A stretch of 64,000 nucleotides of DNA from Brachymonas denitrificans (GCF_907163135.1 NZ_CAJQUA010000001.1:77001-141000); one strand, 5' to 3'. Shown: positions 27,825 to 39,109, numbered from the stretch's first letter. Notes: generated from the letters alone by a model not told the origin. Translations and numbers: made by a program.

Positions 27825-28253
27825 ATGAAAACATTCAGCGCAAAACCCGCTGAGGTGCAACATGAGTGGTTTGTGATTGACGCCACCGACAAGGTGCTCG
27901 GCCGGGTAGCCAGCGAAGTTGCCCTCCGTCTGCGCGGCAAACACAAAGCCATTTACACCCCCCACGTCGATACCGGCGACTACATCGTCGTGATCAACGC
28001 CTCCAAGCTGAAAGTGACCGGTACCAAGTCTCTGGACAAGATGTACTATCGCCACTCCGGCTTCCCCGGCGGCATCTATGCCACCAACTTCCGCGATCTG
28101 CAGGCCAAGCATCCCGGCCGCGCGCTCGAGAAGGCCGTCAAGGGCATGCTGCCCAAGGGTCCTCTGGGCTACGCCATGATCAAGAAGCTGAAGGTGTACG
28201 GCGGTGCTGAGCATCCGCACACTGCCCAACAACCCAAAGTGCTGGAAGTCTAA
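27825..28253 (+). CDS. rplM: 50S ribosomal protein L13
   Basis: 142 aa, the standard length. [53 protein letters not shown] and YRHSGFPGG are classic L13 sequence. The ribosome binding site AAAGGA lies ten bases upstream. It is the first gene of the universal rplM-rpsI operon. Confidence 0.99.
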   Translation: MKTFSAKPAEVQHEWFVIDATDKVLGRVASEVALRLRGKHKAIYTPHVDTGDYIVVINASKLKVTGTKSLDKMYYRHSGFPGGIYATNFRDLQAKHPGRALEKAVKGMLPKGPLGYAMIKKLKVYGGAEHPHTAQQPKVLEV

Positions 28254-28265
28254 AGGAGCATCACA

Positions 28266-28658
28266 ATGATTGGTGATTGGAACAATGGCACCGGCCGTCG
28301 CAAATCCAGCGTCGCCCGCGTGTTTCTGAAAAAAGGCTCCGGCAAGATCACGGTCAACGGCAAGGACATCCAAGAGTTCTTCGGCCGCCAGACCTCCATC
28401 ATGATCGCCAAGCAGCCGCTGGCCCTGACTGAAAACCTGGAATCCTTCGACGTGCAGGTCAACGTGCACGGCGGCGGCGAATCCGGCCAGGCTGGCGCCA
28501 TCCGCCACGGCATCACCCGTGCCCTGATCGACTACGACGCAGCCCTCAAGCCCGAACTGAGCAAGGCCGGCTTCGTCACGCGTGACGCCCGCGAAGTGGA
28601 ACGCAAGAAGATCGGTCTGCGTGGCGCCCGTCGCGCCAAGCAGTTCAGCAAGCGTTAA
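28266..28658 (+). CDS. rpsI: 30S ribosomal protein S9
   Basis: 130 aa. [20 protein letters not shown] at the start and the basic C-terminal tail ending RRAKQFSKR, which reaches the P-site tRNA, identify S9. It is spaced 12 nt after rplM with AAAGGAG before the ATG. Confidence 0.99.
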   Translation: MIGDWNNGTGRRKSSVARVFLKKGSGKITVNGKDIQEFFGRQTSIMIAKQPLALTENLESFDVQVNVHGGGESGQAGAIRHGITRALIDYDAALKPELSKAGFVTRDAREVERKKIGLRGARRAKQFSKR

Positions 28659-28677
28659 TCGCTTTCTGCTGCCGCAA

Positions 28678-28711
28678 GAAACCGCACCGGCTTGCCGCGT
28701 GCGGTTTTTTT
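28678..28711 (+). terminator. Intrinsic terminator after rpsI
   Basis: AAACCGCA / TGCGGTTT stem followed by a run of seven T, 20 bases after the rpsI stop. Confidence 0.9.
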
Positions 28712-28838
28712 ATGCAGCATCCCGGCACGCCGGTGCCAAAACCCTACATCCCGCAACGGCAATAGGGATGTGCGGCAAATGGTTGAGTAATTTGCTGTAC
28801 TATTGCTGCCAGACTGACTGATTCAAGAAGTGCAAGAC

Positions 28839-29219
28839 ATGACTACTGTTGCCGAATCCACCGCTGCCGAGAATGCAGCCCCCGTCTCCGACGACCCCAT
28901 CCTGTTCACCGACAGCGCTGCCGCCAAGGTGGCCGACCTGATCGCCGAAGAGGGCAACCCCGACCTGAAGCTGCGCGTGTTCGTGCAGGGCGGCGGCTGC
29001 TCGGGTTTCCAGTACGGCTTCACCTTTGACGAAATCACCAACGACGACGACACCGTGATGACCAAGAACGGCGTCTCCCTGCTGATCGATGCCATGAGCT
29101 ACCAGTACCTGGTCGGTGCCGAGATCGACTACAAGGAAGACCTGCAGGGTGCCCAGTTCGTGATCCGCAACCCGAACGCCGAAACCACCTGCGGCTGCGG
29201 CTCCAGCTTCTCAATGTAA
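28839..29219 (+). CDS. erpA: Iron-sulfur cluster insertion protein ErpA
   Basis: 126 aa A-type carrier. The three cluster-binding cysteines are present: [11 protein letters not shown] and the C-terminal CGCGSSF. The N-terminal tail (about 20 residues, Ala/Glu rich) is variable. ErpA passes Fe-S clusters to target enzymes, including those of isoprenoid synthesis. The ATG at MTTVAEST is preferred to a GTG three codons earlier. Its place just behind rplM-rpsI is common in betaproteobacteria. Confidence 0.95.
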   Translation: MTTVAESTAAENAAPVSDDPILFTDSAAAKVADLIAEEGNPDLKLRVFVQGGGCSGFQYGFTFDEITNDDDTVMTKNGVSLLIDAMSYQYLVGAEIDYKEDLQGAQFVIRNPNAETTCGCGSSFSM

Positions 29220-29286
29220 GAGCCGTCATGCGGTGTTGGTGCGCCGGCGCAGTAGGCCGGCGTGATGCGTTTCGCCCCCTATCTGC

Positions 29287-29305
29287 AACCGCCCTCGTGG
29301 CGGTT
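29287..29305 (+). terminator. Hairpin after erpA
   Basis: AACCGCC-CTCGT-GGCGGTT stem-loop in the erpA-MFS gap. The T tract behind it is poor (GTCGGCGTTTT), so it may only partly terminate. Confidence 0.45.
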
Positions 29306-29328
29306 GTCGGCGTTTTGCCGGTTGCAAC

Positions 29329-30765
29329 ATGACGCCACCGGTTCTGCCCCAGGCTGATGAACGCCAGCTCCGGCGCCTGCTGTGGCTGGTGGCGGTCGGC
29401 TTCTTCATGCAGACGCTGGACGCCACCATCGTCAACACGGCGCTGCCGGCCATGGCGCGGAGCCTGAGCGAGAGTCCGCTGCGCATGCAGGCGGTGCTGG
29501 TGGCGTATTCGCTCACCATGGCCATCCTGATTCCGTTGTCGGGCTGGCTGGCAGACCGTTTCGGCACGCGCCGCATGTTTCTGGGTGCGATCCTGGTGTT
29601 TGTCATCGGCTCGCTGGCCTGCGGACTGGCCGTGACCCTCAACCAGCTGGTGGCAGCGCGCGTGTTGCAGGGCGCAGGCGGTGCGCTGCTGATGCCGGTG
29701 GGCCGCCTGACCGTGCTGCGGGCCTTTCCGCGCGAACGTTTCCTGGGTGCCATGAGTTTTGTCGCGATTCCGGGGTTGGTGGGGCCCTTGCTCGGCCCCA
29801 CGCTGGGTGGCTGGCTGGTGGAAATCGCCTCCTGGCACTGGGTTTTCCTCGTCAACGTGCCGGTCGGGCTGATCGGCTGGATCGCTGCCAGACGCTATCT
29901 GCCGGATTTCCGCGGCGTGGAGCGCAGCAGGCTGGACGTGCCGGGATACGGCCTGCTGGCCCTGGGCATGGCGCTGGTGCTGCTGTCCGTCGACGGGCTG
30001 GCTGCGATCGGCCTGCATGGCGCGGCCTCGCTCGTCGTGCTGGTGACGGGCCTGGCCTGCCTGGCCGCCTACTGGCTGCGCGCGGGACGGCAAGCCCATC
30101 CGCTGTTTGCGCCCAGCCTGTTCCGCGTGCCGGCGCTCAGCATCGGCCTCACGGGCAACCTGATTTCGCGTCTGGGCAGCAGTGCCGTGCCTTTCCTGAT
30201 TCCCCTGATGCTGCAACTCAGCCTCGGCTATTCGCCAGCCGAGGCGGGCATGATGATGCTGCCCATGGCGCTCGCCGGCATGCTGATCAAGCGCTTTGCC
30301 ACCTGGTCAATCACACGCTACGGCTACCGGCGCGTGCTGGTCATCAACACCGCGCTGGTGGGCGGCATGATCGCCAGTTTTGCCCTGATCAGCGGGGCGG
30401 AGCCGGTCTGGCTGCTGGTGCTGCAGTTCTACCTGTTCGGCTCCTGCAATTCGCTGCAGTTCACCGCCATGAACACACTCACTCTGCGTGATCTGGATAC
30501 GGCGCAGGCCAGCAGTGGCAACAGCCTGCTGTCCATGGTGCAGATGCTGGCGATGAGCCTGGGTGTTGCGCTGGCCGCCGCCGTGCTTGGCGGTTTTGCC
30601 GAAACCCTGCAGGCAGAAGCCGACCCGGAGCGCATGCAGCAGGCCTTCCGCTACACTTTCATCTGCATGGGCGGCATGACGCTCGCGTCCGCCTGGGTGT
30701 TCTGGCAGCTGTCTCCCCACTCGGTCTGGATGCGACGGCTGGAGCAGGACCCCGGATTCGACTGA
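29329..30765 (+). CDS. MFS exporter, DHA2 (MdtD/EmrB-like) family
   Basis: 478 aa with 14 predicted membrane segments. Segment 1 holds LDATIVNTALP, the motif typical of DHA2 drug exporters; motif A is WLADRFGTRRMFLG, and motif C appears as IPGLVGPLLGPTLGGWL. The MdtD-like proteins export small molecules or drugs by proton antiport. No regulator or fusion-protein partner is adjacent, so it likely works alone in the inner membrane. It is followed 36 bp later by a metal transporter gene. Confidence 0.88.
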   Translation: MTPPVLPQADERQLRRLLWLVAVGFFMQTLDATIVNTALPAMARSLSESPLRMQAVLVAYSLTMAILIPLSGWLADRFGTRRMFLGAILVFVIGSLACGLAVTLNQLVAARVLQGAGGALLMPVGRLTVLRAFPRERFLGAMSFVAIPGLVGPLLGPTLGGWLVEIASWHWVFLVNVPVGLIGWIAARRYLPDFRGVERSRLDVPGYGLLALGMALVLLSVDGLAAIGLHGAASLVVLVTGLACLAAYWLRAGRQAHPLFAPSLFRVPALSIGLTGNLISRLGSSAVPFLIPLMLQLSLGYSPAEAGMMMLPMALAGMLIKRFATWSITRYGYRRVLVINTALVGGMIASFALISGAEPVWLLVLQFYLFGSCNSLQFTAMNTLTLRDLDTAQASSGNSLLSMVQMLAMSLGVALAAAVLGGFAETLQAEADPERMQQAFRYTFICMGGMTLASAWVFWQLSPHSVWMRRLEQDPGFD

Positions 30766-30801
30766 CACCCCATCCCCCAGTCTGCCCGACTGTCCTACGG
30801 A

Positions 30802-31848
30802 ATGTCCATGAAACTCCCTCGTCCCAAGACCCTGCTCTGGATGTCGGCTGCGGCCGCCGTCCTGACCATCATCCTCAAGACCCTGGCCTGGTATGTGACC
30901 GGCTCGGTCGGCCTGCTGTCCGACGCCATGGAGTCCTTCGTCAACCTGGCCGGTGCCGTCTTCGCGCTGATGATGGTGACCATCGCCGAGCGCCCGGCGG
31001 ACGAGGACCATCCCCACGGCCACCACAAGGCCGAATACTTTTCGTCCGGCTTCGAGGGCATGCTGATCTTCGGCGCCGCGCTGGGCATTCTCTGGACCTC
31101 GATCGACCGCCTCATGAACCCGCAGCCGCTGGAGCAGCTGGGGTGGGGCATGGCGTTCTCGATGGCCAGTACTGTGCTCAATGGCATTGGCGCTTGGGTG
31201 CTTTTGAAGGCGGCCAAGGTGCACAACTCGATTGCGCTAGAGGCGGATGGGCGCCATCTGCGTACCGACGTCTGGACCTCTCTCGGCGTGGTTGCCGGCG
31301 TGGCGCTGGTGCAGTTGACCGGCTGGCTCTGGCTGGACCCGGTAGTGGCCATTGCCGTGGCGCTGAACATCCTGAAGGAGGGCTGGCACCTGATCCGCAA
31401 CTCCAGCCATGGCCTGATGGACAGCGTGGTCGACAGCGAAACTGCAGACAGCATCCAGCAGACGCTGGACCGTTTCGTGCAGCAGGAAAAGGATGCGCAG
31501 GGCCGCGAACTGGTGCGTTTCGATCATGTGGTCACGCGCGCGGCCGGCCAGCGCAGCTTTGTTTCCATGCACATGCACGTGCCGGCGAGCTGGACGCTGG
31601 GCCGCTCGGCCAAGCTGCGCAACGATGTGGAGCGCGCGCTGGTGGAAAGCCAGCCCCAGCTGCACGCCACCATCGAAATGCTCCCGTTCGACATGGAGCC
31701 CGTGCAGACCCTGGGCGATCTGGAGCCGGTGGCGGAAGCGGCGTCAGCCAGCACGGCTGCAACCATCAGCTCAGTGGCACCGCCCGTGAGTTGCCAGCCG
31801 CAGCATGGCTTCCCCGGCAGTGCTGTCCGTATGGGCGCGCGCGAATAG
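30802..31848 (+). CDS. Cation diffusion facilitator transporter
   Basis: 348 aa. Six membrane segments in the first 200 residues with metal-site residues in SDAMESFVNLAG and HNSIALEADGRHLRTDVWTS, and the His-rich HPHGHHKAEYFSSGFEG. A cytoplasmic C-terminal dimerisation domain follows (to about 305), then a 40-residue low-complexity Ala/Ser tail unusual for the family. CDF proteins export Zn, Fe, Co, Mn or Cd by proton antiport; the metal here cannot be told. ATG at 30802 or 30808. Confidence 0.93.
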   Translation: MSMKLPRPKTLLWMSAAAAVLTIILKTLAWYVTGSVGLLSDAMESFVNLAGAVFALMMVTIAERPADEDHPHGHHKAEYFSSGFEGMLIFGAALGILWTSIDRLMNPQPLEQLGWGMAFSMASTVLNGIGAWVLLKAAKVHNSIALEADGRHLRTDVWTSLGVVAGVALVQLTGWLWLDPVVAIAVALNILKEGWHLIRNSSHGLMDSVVDSETADSIQQTLDRFVQQEKDAQGRELVRFDHVVTRAAGQRSFVSMHMHVPASWTLGRSAKLRNDVERALVESQPQLHATIEMLPFDMEPVQTLGDLEPVAEAASASTAATISSVAPPVSCQPQHGFPGSAVRMGARE

Positions 31849-32040
31849 TCCAGGTTGCTATCCTTGCGCATCAGGGTTTACGCCCTATTGCCGCGATGCG
31901 TGAAAATATTTCAGAATCAGCCTGCCGAAGTCTATTACTTTCAATGAAATCATGCACTTAGAAGCGAATGTCTGTATGTAAACTGCGCCACTTGGTCATC
32001 CTGCATCGGGGTGGCAGAAGAGCACAGGAGATATTCGCGC

Positions 32041-33702
<1,662 letters not shown>

Positions 33703-33724
33703 GTACATGTAAATGCTGCAAGAG

Positions 33725-33745
33725 GCCGCCTGCGGGCGGCTTTTT
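33725..33745 (+). terminator. Intrinsic terminator after the lactate permease gene
   Basis: GCCGCC-TGCG-GGCGGC followed by five T, 22 bases after the stop codon. Confidence 0.9.
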
Positions 33746-33788
33746 CGCGTTGTTTCGCTGCTGTGGCAGGGCAGGGCGCTGTGATAGA

Positions 33789-33804
33789 TTCACGGAATGT
33801 TCAC
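33789..33804 (+). promoter_or_regulatory. Second exact CreB tag, upstream of the acyltransferase gene
   Basis: TTCACGGAATGTTCAC is an exact TTCAC-N6-TTCAC on the coding strand, 77 bases before the acyltransferase ATG and after the permease terminator. Imperfect Pho-like half sites (TTGTCAT at 33820 and TCGTCAC at 33833, with a gap of 6 rather than 4) lie just downstream. Confidence 0.6.
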
Positions 33805-33881
33805 AAATCAGCAGCATGATTGTCATGCACCATCGTCACACTGGGGCACAGACATACCGAGTTACACAGGAACTGACAAGC

Positions 33882-34838
33882 ATGAAAGAGCTGCCTACGC
33901 CCACTTTCGACCTCTCCCCGCGCATGCGCGGGCTGCCAGCCCTGCTGCGCAAGCCCTTGCGCAAGGCCGGGGCGGCGCTGGCGCATGCACGCCCCATTTC
34001 CGTGGCTCCCGCCAGCACTCCGGAGGTTTCGGTGTCCCCTGTCGTCCTGCCAGCAGCCCCCGCGCTGGTGCAGCCTGCCACCATGCGTGAGGCTGCCAGC
34101 TCCAAGCACGGGCTGGATGCCCGCTGGGCGCGCAATCTTGACGAAGTGCGCGAAGCACAGCGCCTGCGCTACCAGGTGTTTGCCGAAGAAATGGGCGCCA
34201 CCCTCAAGGCCGGCATCCCCGGCCATGATATCGACCTGTTCGACGATTACTGCGAGCACCTGCTGGTGCGTGATCTGGAAACCGGCATGGTGGTCGGCAC
34301 CTACCGCGTGCTTACCCCGGCCCAGGCACGCCGCGTCGGCAGCATCTACAGCGATGCCGAATTCGATCTGGTACGCCTGCGCCACCTGCGCGCCAGCATG
34401 GTCGAGCTGGGCCGCAGCTGCGTGCATGCCGACTACCGTTCCGGCGGCGTGATCCTCACGCTGTGGGGCGCGCTGGCCGAGTTCATGGGCCGCAACCAGC
34501 TCGACACCATGGTCGGCTGCGCCAGCATCCCCATGACGCACCACGGCCTGCCCTCCGGCTATGCCGCTGCCAGCATCTGGCAGCAGGTGCGACAGACGCA
34601 CCTCGCCCCCATCGAATACCACGTCACCCCGCGCCTGCCGCTGCCGGTGGACGAGCTGCAGAGCGACGTGGTGGTCGAGCCCCCGGCGCTGATCAAGGGC
34701 TACCTGCGTCTCGGCGCCAAGGTACTGGGCGCTCCCGCCTGGGATCCGGACTTCAACACGGCCGACCTGCCGATGATGATGCGCGTGGCAGATCTGCCCT
34801 CGCGCTACCGCCGCCAGTTCGACGCAGCACGCAGTTAA
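33882..34838 (+). CDS. OlsB-like GNAT N-acyltransferase
   Basis: 318 aa. An 85-residue Pro/Ala-rich N-terminal extension precedes an Acetyltransf_5 domain: RLRYQVFAEEMGA, DDYCEHLLVRD, VVGTYRVLTP, ELGRSCVHADYRSGGVILTLWGAL and TMVGCASIPM. These blocks match OlsB, which N-acylates ornithine in ornithine-lipid synthesis, and the wider hemolysin-type acyltransferases. No O-acyltransferase (OlsA) gene is next to it. AGGA lies 11 bases before the ATG. The nearby CreB tag and the neighbouring polyphosphate/phosphate genes suggest stress-controlled membrane remodelling, by inference only. Confidence 0.85.
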   Translation: MKELPTPTFDLSPRMRGLPALLRKPLRKAGAALAHARPISVAPASTPEVSVSPVVLPAAPALVQPATMREAASSKHGLDARWARNLDEVREAQRLRYQVFAEEMGATLKAGIPGHDIDLFDDYCEHLLVRDLETGMVVGTYRVLTPAQARRVGSIYSDAEFDLVRLRHLRASMVELGRSCVHADYRSGGVILTLWGALAEFMGRNQLDTMVGCASIPMTHHGLPSGYAAASIWQQVRQTHLAPIEYHVTPRLPLPVDELQSDVVVEPPALIKGYLRLGAKVLGAPAWDPDFNTADLPMMMRVADLPSRYRRQFDAARS

Positions 34839-34870
34839 TGGTATAGTTCGCCATTCCCTGTTTTTTGCAG

Positions 34871-34908
34871 ATGCCTGTCGCAACCCGTGTTGCGGGCAGG
34901 CATTTTGT
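34871..34908 (+). terminator. Terminator after the acyltransferase gene
   Basis: ATGCCTG and CGCAAC arms pair with GTTGCG and CAGGCAT around a CCGT loop, with a small internal bulge, followed by TTTGTCTTT. It separates the acyltransferase gene from ppk1. Confidence 0.75.
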
Positions 34909-34971
34909 CTTTGCGGCGCCGGTTTTTGGCATGCTCCCCATGTACGGTCCGCAGACTGCCGAGTCCATTCC

Positions 34972-37059
34972 ATGCAATTTCCCGCCATGCTTGACCGCGA
35001 CGAGAGCATACTGGCCTTCAACACGCGCGTGCTCGACTGGGCCGCGCGCGAGGAAGTGCCACTGCTCGAGCGCATGCGTTACCTGTCCATCGTTTCCTCC
35101 AACCTGGACGAATTCTTCGAAGTTCGCATGGCGGACCTGCTCGATGCGGCGCAAAACCACATCCATGAAGGCGACTTCACCGAGCGCCAGTTCCTGAGCG
35201 TCTCGGCCAGGGCACACGAACTGGTGGCCCAGCAGTACGACATCCTGCGCTACAGCCTGTATCCGGCGCTGGCCGCCAACGGCATCACCATCGTCTCGCA
35301 CGGCGAGCGCACGCCCGAGCAGCGCCGCTGGGTGAAGCACTACTTCGAGACCCAGGTGCGGCCGCTGCTGCTACCGGTCAGTCTCGATCCGGCACACCCG
35401 TTCCCGCAGGTGGCGAACAAGTCGCTCAACTTCATCGTCAAGCTGGCCGGCCAGGACGCGCTGGGCCGTTCCAACAGCATCGCCATCCTGAAGGTTCCGC
35501 GTGCGCTGCCCCGCCTGCTGCGCCTGCCGCCGCACCTGTCGGACGGCAAGGATCAGTTGGTGTCCCTGCCCAGCGTGATCCGCGCCCATCTGGAAGAGCT
35601 GTTCCCCAACCGCGAGGTGGAGCAGCTCTCGCAATTCCGCGTCACGCGCCACTCTGACCTGGCAGTGGACGAGGAAGACGTCAGCAACCTGCGCATGGCG
35701 CTGCGCGAAGGGCTGCAGCAGCGCCACTATGGCAAGGCAGTGCGGGTGGAGGTGTCTTCCAACTGCCCGGACGAACTGGCCGAGCTGCTGTGCCGCCAGT
35801 TCGACCTGCCGCCGCAGTCGCTCTATCGCGTGCATGGCCCGGTCAACCTGGTGCGCATGAGCCTGCTGGTGGATCTGGTCAACAAGTCCGAATTCCTGTT
35901 TCCCCCGTTTGCGCCAGCCTACCCGCAGGCCCTGCGTGGTGTCGATTCGATTTTCGAGCGCCTGAAACAGGGCGATGTGCTGGCGCACCAGCCCTTCGAG
36001 AGCTTCGATCCCGTGCTCGACATGCTGCGCGAGGCGGTCAACGATCCGAACGTGCTGGCGATCAAGCAGACCATCTACCGCACCGGCTCGGATTCCGAGC
36101 TGATGCTGTTGCTGCGCGATGCGATCCGCCGTGGCAAGGAAGTGACCGCCGTGGTGGAACTGAAGGCGCGCTTCGACGAAGAGGCCAATATCAACTGGGC
36201 CGAGAAGCTCGAATCCGTGGGGGCCCAGGTCGTGTATGGCGTGGTCGGCATGAAAACCCACGCCAAGATGCTGCTGATCACGCGGCGCGAAGGCAAAAAG
36301 CTCAAACGCTACGGCCACCTGGCTACAGGCAACTACAACCCGCGCACCGCACGGCTGTATACCGACTTGAGCTATTTCACGGCCGATGACGTGCTCACCG
36401 GCGACATGCAGCGCGTGTTCGTGCACCTGGCCAGCCAGAGCGAGATTCCGCGCCTGTCGCGCATGCTGATGGCGCCCTATACGCTGCAGGACACCATGCT
36501 GCAGCGCATTGCGCAGGCCGGCCGCGCCGCGGCAGCCGGCAAGGGCGGCCGCATCGTGGCCAAGATGAACGCACTGACCGACGAGGCGCTGATCCTGGCA
36601 TTGCTCGAAGCCGGCCAGAAGGGCGCCCGCATCGACCTGATCGTGCGCGGCGCCTGCATGCTGCATGCCCAGGTGCCGGGCCTGAGCGAGAACATCCGTG
36701 TGCGGTCGATCATTGGCCGCTTCCTCGAGCACTCGCGCGTGTTCTATTTCGGCATCGGCGAGGAAGAGCACCTGTATCTCTCCAGCGCCGACTGGATGAA
36801 CCGCAACATGCTGCGCCGCATCGAGCTGGCCTGGCCTGTCACCGATCCTGAACTCAAAACCCGCATCATTGACGAATGCCTGCTGGCCTACGAATATGAT
36901 GAGGCCTTGTCCTGGCAGATGCAGGCTGACGGCAGCTATGCCCGCCCGCCATCGCCACTCGACCACCCGCGCAACGTGCAGCGCGCCCTGATGACGCGCT
37001 ACCTCGGCGCCGGCAAGGGCGCGGGCAAGAAGGGGCGGAAGAAAGCCGGCAATCCCTAA
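34972..37059 (+). CDS. ppk: Polyphosphate kinase 1
   Basis: 695 aa. It makes inorganic polyphosphate from ATP. The N and head domains begin ILAFNTRVLDWA and SSNLDEFFEVRMADL. The two catalytic histidines are His430 (MKTHAKMLL, the autophosphorylated residue) and His587 (EHSRVFYFG). YGHLATGNYNPRTARLYTDL is also diagnostic. The ATG at 34972 is used; a second at MLDRDES five codons later is equally plausible. A basic Lys/Gly-rich tail ends the protein. It leads into sixA after 40 bp. I see no Pho box in its own upstream region. Confidence 0.97.
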   Translation: MQFPAMLDRDESILAFNTRVLDWAAREEVPLLERMRYLSIVSSNLDEFFEVRMADLLDAAQNHIHEGDFTERQFLSVSARAHELVAQQYDILRYSLYPALAANGITIVSHGERTPEQRRWVKHYFETQVRPLLLPVSLDPAHPFPQVANKSLNFIVKLAGQDALGRSNSIAILKVPRALPRLLRLPPHLSDGKDQLVSLPSVIRAHLEELFPNREVEQLSQFRVTRHSDLAVDEEDVSNLRMALREGLQQRHYGKAVRVEVSSNCPDELAELLCRQFDLPPQSLYRVHGPVNLVRMSLLVDLVNKSEFLFPPFAPAYPQALRGVDSIFERLKQGDVLAHQPFESFDPVLDMLREAVNDPNVLAIKQTIYRTGSDSELMLLLRDAIRRGKEVTAVVELKARFDEEANINWAEKLESVGAQVVYGVVGMKTHAKMLLITRREGKKLKRYGHLATGNYNPRTARLYTDLSYFTADDVLTGDMQRVFVHLASQSEIPRLSRMLMAPYTLQDTMLQRIAQAGRAAAAGKGGRIVAKMNALTDEALILALLEAGQKGARIDLIVRGACMLHAQVPGLSENIRVRSIIGRFLEHSRVFYFGIGEEEHLYLSSADWMNRNMLRRIELAWPVTDPELKTRIIDECLLAYEYDEALSWQMQADGSYARPPSPLDHPRNVQRALMTRYLGAGKGAGKKGRKKAGNP

Positions 37060-37099
37060 AATCCGCGGGCCCGGCCCGCACCCTCAGCAAGGAGCAACC

Positions 37100-37561
37100 A
37101 TGGATCTGATTTTGTGGCGCCATGCCATCGCGGTGGACGCGGATGAAGGACTGGACGACCTGAAGCGTCCGCTCACGGAAGAGGGAGAGGAGCAGGCCAA
37201 GGAAATGGCAGCCTGGCTCAAGCGCCACTTGCCCAAGGATACCCGCATCCTGACCAGCCCGGCATTGCGTACCCGCCAGACCGTGCTGCGCCTGACCAAG
37301 ACCGACTACCAGGTGGTGAACGAACTGGCGCCCAACGCCACGCCCGACACCCTGCTCAGGGTCGTGAACTGGCCGCTGAGCGAGGAGCCGGTGCTGGTGG
37401 TGGGCCACCAGCCCACGCTGGGCGAAGTGGCGCAGAAGCTGCTTGGCATGCAGATGAGCTGCTCCATCAAGAAGGGCGCCGTCTGGTGGCTGCACCACCG
37501 CGTGCGCGACGGCAAGGGGCAGGTCATCCTCAAGGCGGTGCAGAACCCGCGCATGCTGTGA
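37100..37561 (+). CDS. sixA: SixA-type phosphohistidine phosphatase
   Basis: 153 aa histidine-phosphatase fold. The catalytic RHA motif is at the N-terminus (LILWRHAIAVD), and the second catalytic histidine is in VLVVGHQPTLGEVAQ. SixA removes phosphate from phosphohistidine proteins, first shown on ArcB and later on the nitrogen-type PTS. AAGGAGC precedes the ATG. The ppk-sixA pairing with ppx convergent is a known betaproteobacterial arrangement, though a direct role in polyphosphate turnover is not established. Confidence 0.92.
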   Translation: MDLILWRHAIAVDADEGLDDLKRPLTEEGEEQAKEMAAWLKRHLPKDTRILTSPALRTRQTVLRLTKTDYQVVNELAPNATPDTLLRVVNWPLSEEPVLVVGHQPTLGEVAQKLLGMQMSCSIKKGAVWWLHHRVRDGKGQVILKAVQNPRML

Positions 37562-37606
37562 GCGAGTGCCCGCACGGGTGCTGATGGCCCGGCCCGCTGC
37601 CGGCGC

Positions 37607-39109
37607 TCAGCGAATCTGCAGCTTGAGCGGCACGTCGGTGCGCGCCCAGGCATCGACTTCCTGTTGCAGCAGGAAGTACGACTGCGGATAGTCCAGCGCC
37701 CATTGCTTGGGCACCAGCAATGTAAAGCCGAGCGAGGGCGTTACCTTGCGCTGCAGTTGCAATCCTTCCATGGTGGGCAGACGGCGTGCATGGCACAGGA
37801 TCACGGCCAGCCGCAGGGCCAGCAACTGGGAGGTGAATCCCACGTCCTTGAAATCCACATCGAGCTTGCGCAGCTTGCCGCGGTGGCCGAGCACCATGTT
37901 GCCCAGGTAGTGCAGCTCGGGCAGGGCAAAGCCGGGCGCTTCGGCGTTGTCGATGATGTAGGCGCCATGGCGGTGGTAGCTGCTGTGCGAGATGTGCTGG
38001 CCGATCTCGTGCAGGCGCGCCGCCCAGCGCAGCTTGCGCTCGATACGTTCGCGCTGTACCGTCATGCCCTCGATCGGGGTCAGCTGGCGGTAGAGCGTCA
38101 GCGCGGTGCGCTCCACGCGCAGTGCCTGCTTCTGGTCCACGGCAAAGCGGTCCATCATGCGGCCCACGGTCACCTGGCGCAGGTCGGTGGTGGGTTGCTC
38201 GCGGTTCAGCAGGTCGTACAGCACGCCCTGGCGCAGGGCTCCCAGTGCCACCTGCATCTGCTTGAGCTGCAGCACCTCGAAGATCGCCAGCAGTACGGCC
38301 AGGCCGCCGGCCAGAACCGGCTTGCGCTCTTCCTTCAGCGTTTCCAGTTCGAGCGAGTTGACGTTGCGCACCTTGAGCAGCTTCTGCTTGAGCCATTCCA
38401 GCCCTTCGAGCGTGACCACGCCGGGCTCGCCGCCATTGGCAGCGAGGATCTCGCCAATGGCGCCGATCGTGCCGGACGATCCGTAGGCCACGTCCCAGCG
38501 CCCAGGGCGGTAGATTTCCACGCCTTCGTCCAGTACGGCCTTGGCCGCAATGTTGGCCTGCTTGAAGGCAGAAGGCGTGAACTTGCCATCGGGAAAGAAG
38601 CGCATCGACCAGGTCACGCTGCCGAACTGGAAGGACTCCAGCTGCATCGGCTCCAGGTTCTTGCCGAGAATCAGCTCCGTGGAGCGGCCGCCGATGTCCA
38701 CCACCAGGCGGCGGTCAGCCGAGCGCGGCAGCAGGTTGGCCACGCCCTGGTAGATCAGGCGCGCTTCCTCGCGGCCGGCGATCACGTCGATGGGAAAACC
38801 GAGGATCTGGTGCGCCTTGCTCAGGAACACGTCACGATTGTTGGCCTCGCGCAACGTCTGTGTGGCGACGGCGCGGATCTGGTCGCGGCGGAAGCCCGCC
38901 AGGCGCTCGCTGAAACGTGCCAAGCAGTCCCAGCCGCGCTGCATGGCTTCGAGGGAGAGGTTGTTGTTGTCGTCCAGGCCATTGCCCTGGCGGACGGTTT
39001 CTTTCAGGTATTCGACGCGCTGGATCTGGCCATGCTCATACTTGCCGATTTCCAGGCGAAAGCTGTTCGAGCCGAGGTCAAGCGCTGCAAGTCGGGTGCC
39101 GTTGCGCAT
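37607..39109 (-). CDS. ppx: Exopolyphosphatase (Ppx/GppA family)
   Basis: 500 aa. Actin-like fold opening with LAALDLGSNSFRLEIG, then VATQTLREANN, REEARLIYQGV, VVDIGGRSTELILG and YGSSGTIGAIGEI, all typical of Ppx. The C-terminal half is the HD-like helical domain (RKLRWAARLHEIGQHISHSSYHRHGAYI in essence). It removes terminal phosphates from polyphosphate, or hydrolyses pppGpp. It faces ppk-sixA and stops 45 bp from sixA, so synthesis and breakdown genes are convergent. Its promoter region abuts the pstS1 Pho box. Confidence 0.95.
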   Translation of the reverse strand: MRNGTRLAALDLGSNSFRLEIGKYEHGQIQRVEYLKETVRQGNGLDDNNNLSLEAMQRGWDCLARFSERLAGFRRDQIRAVATQTLREANNRDVFLSKAHQILGFPIDVIAGREEARLIYQGVANLLPRSADRRLVVDIGGRSTELILGKNLEPMQLESFQFGSVTWSMRFFPDGKFTPSAFKQANIAAKAVLDEGVEIYRPGRWDVAYGSSGTIGAIGEILAANGGEPGVVTLEGLEWLKQKLLKVRNVNSLELETLKEERKPVLAGGLAVLLAIFEVLQLKQMQVALGALRQGVLYDLLNREQPTTDLRQVTVGRMMDRFAVDQKQALRVERTALTLYRQLTPIEGMTVQRERIERKLRWAARLHEIGQHISHSSYHRHGAYIIDNAEAPGFALPELHYLGNMVLGHRGKLRKLDVDFKDVGFTSQLLALRLAVILCHARRLPTMEGLQLQRKVTPSLGFTLLVPKQWALDYPQSYFLLQQEVDAWARTDVPLKLQIR

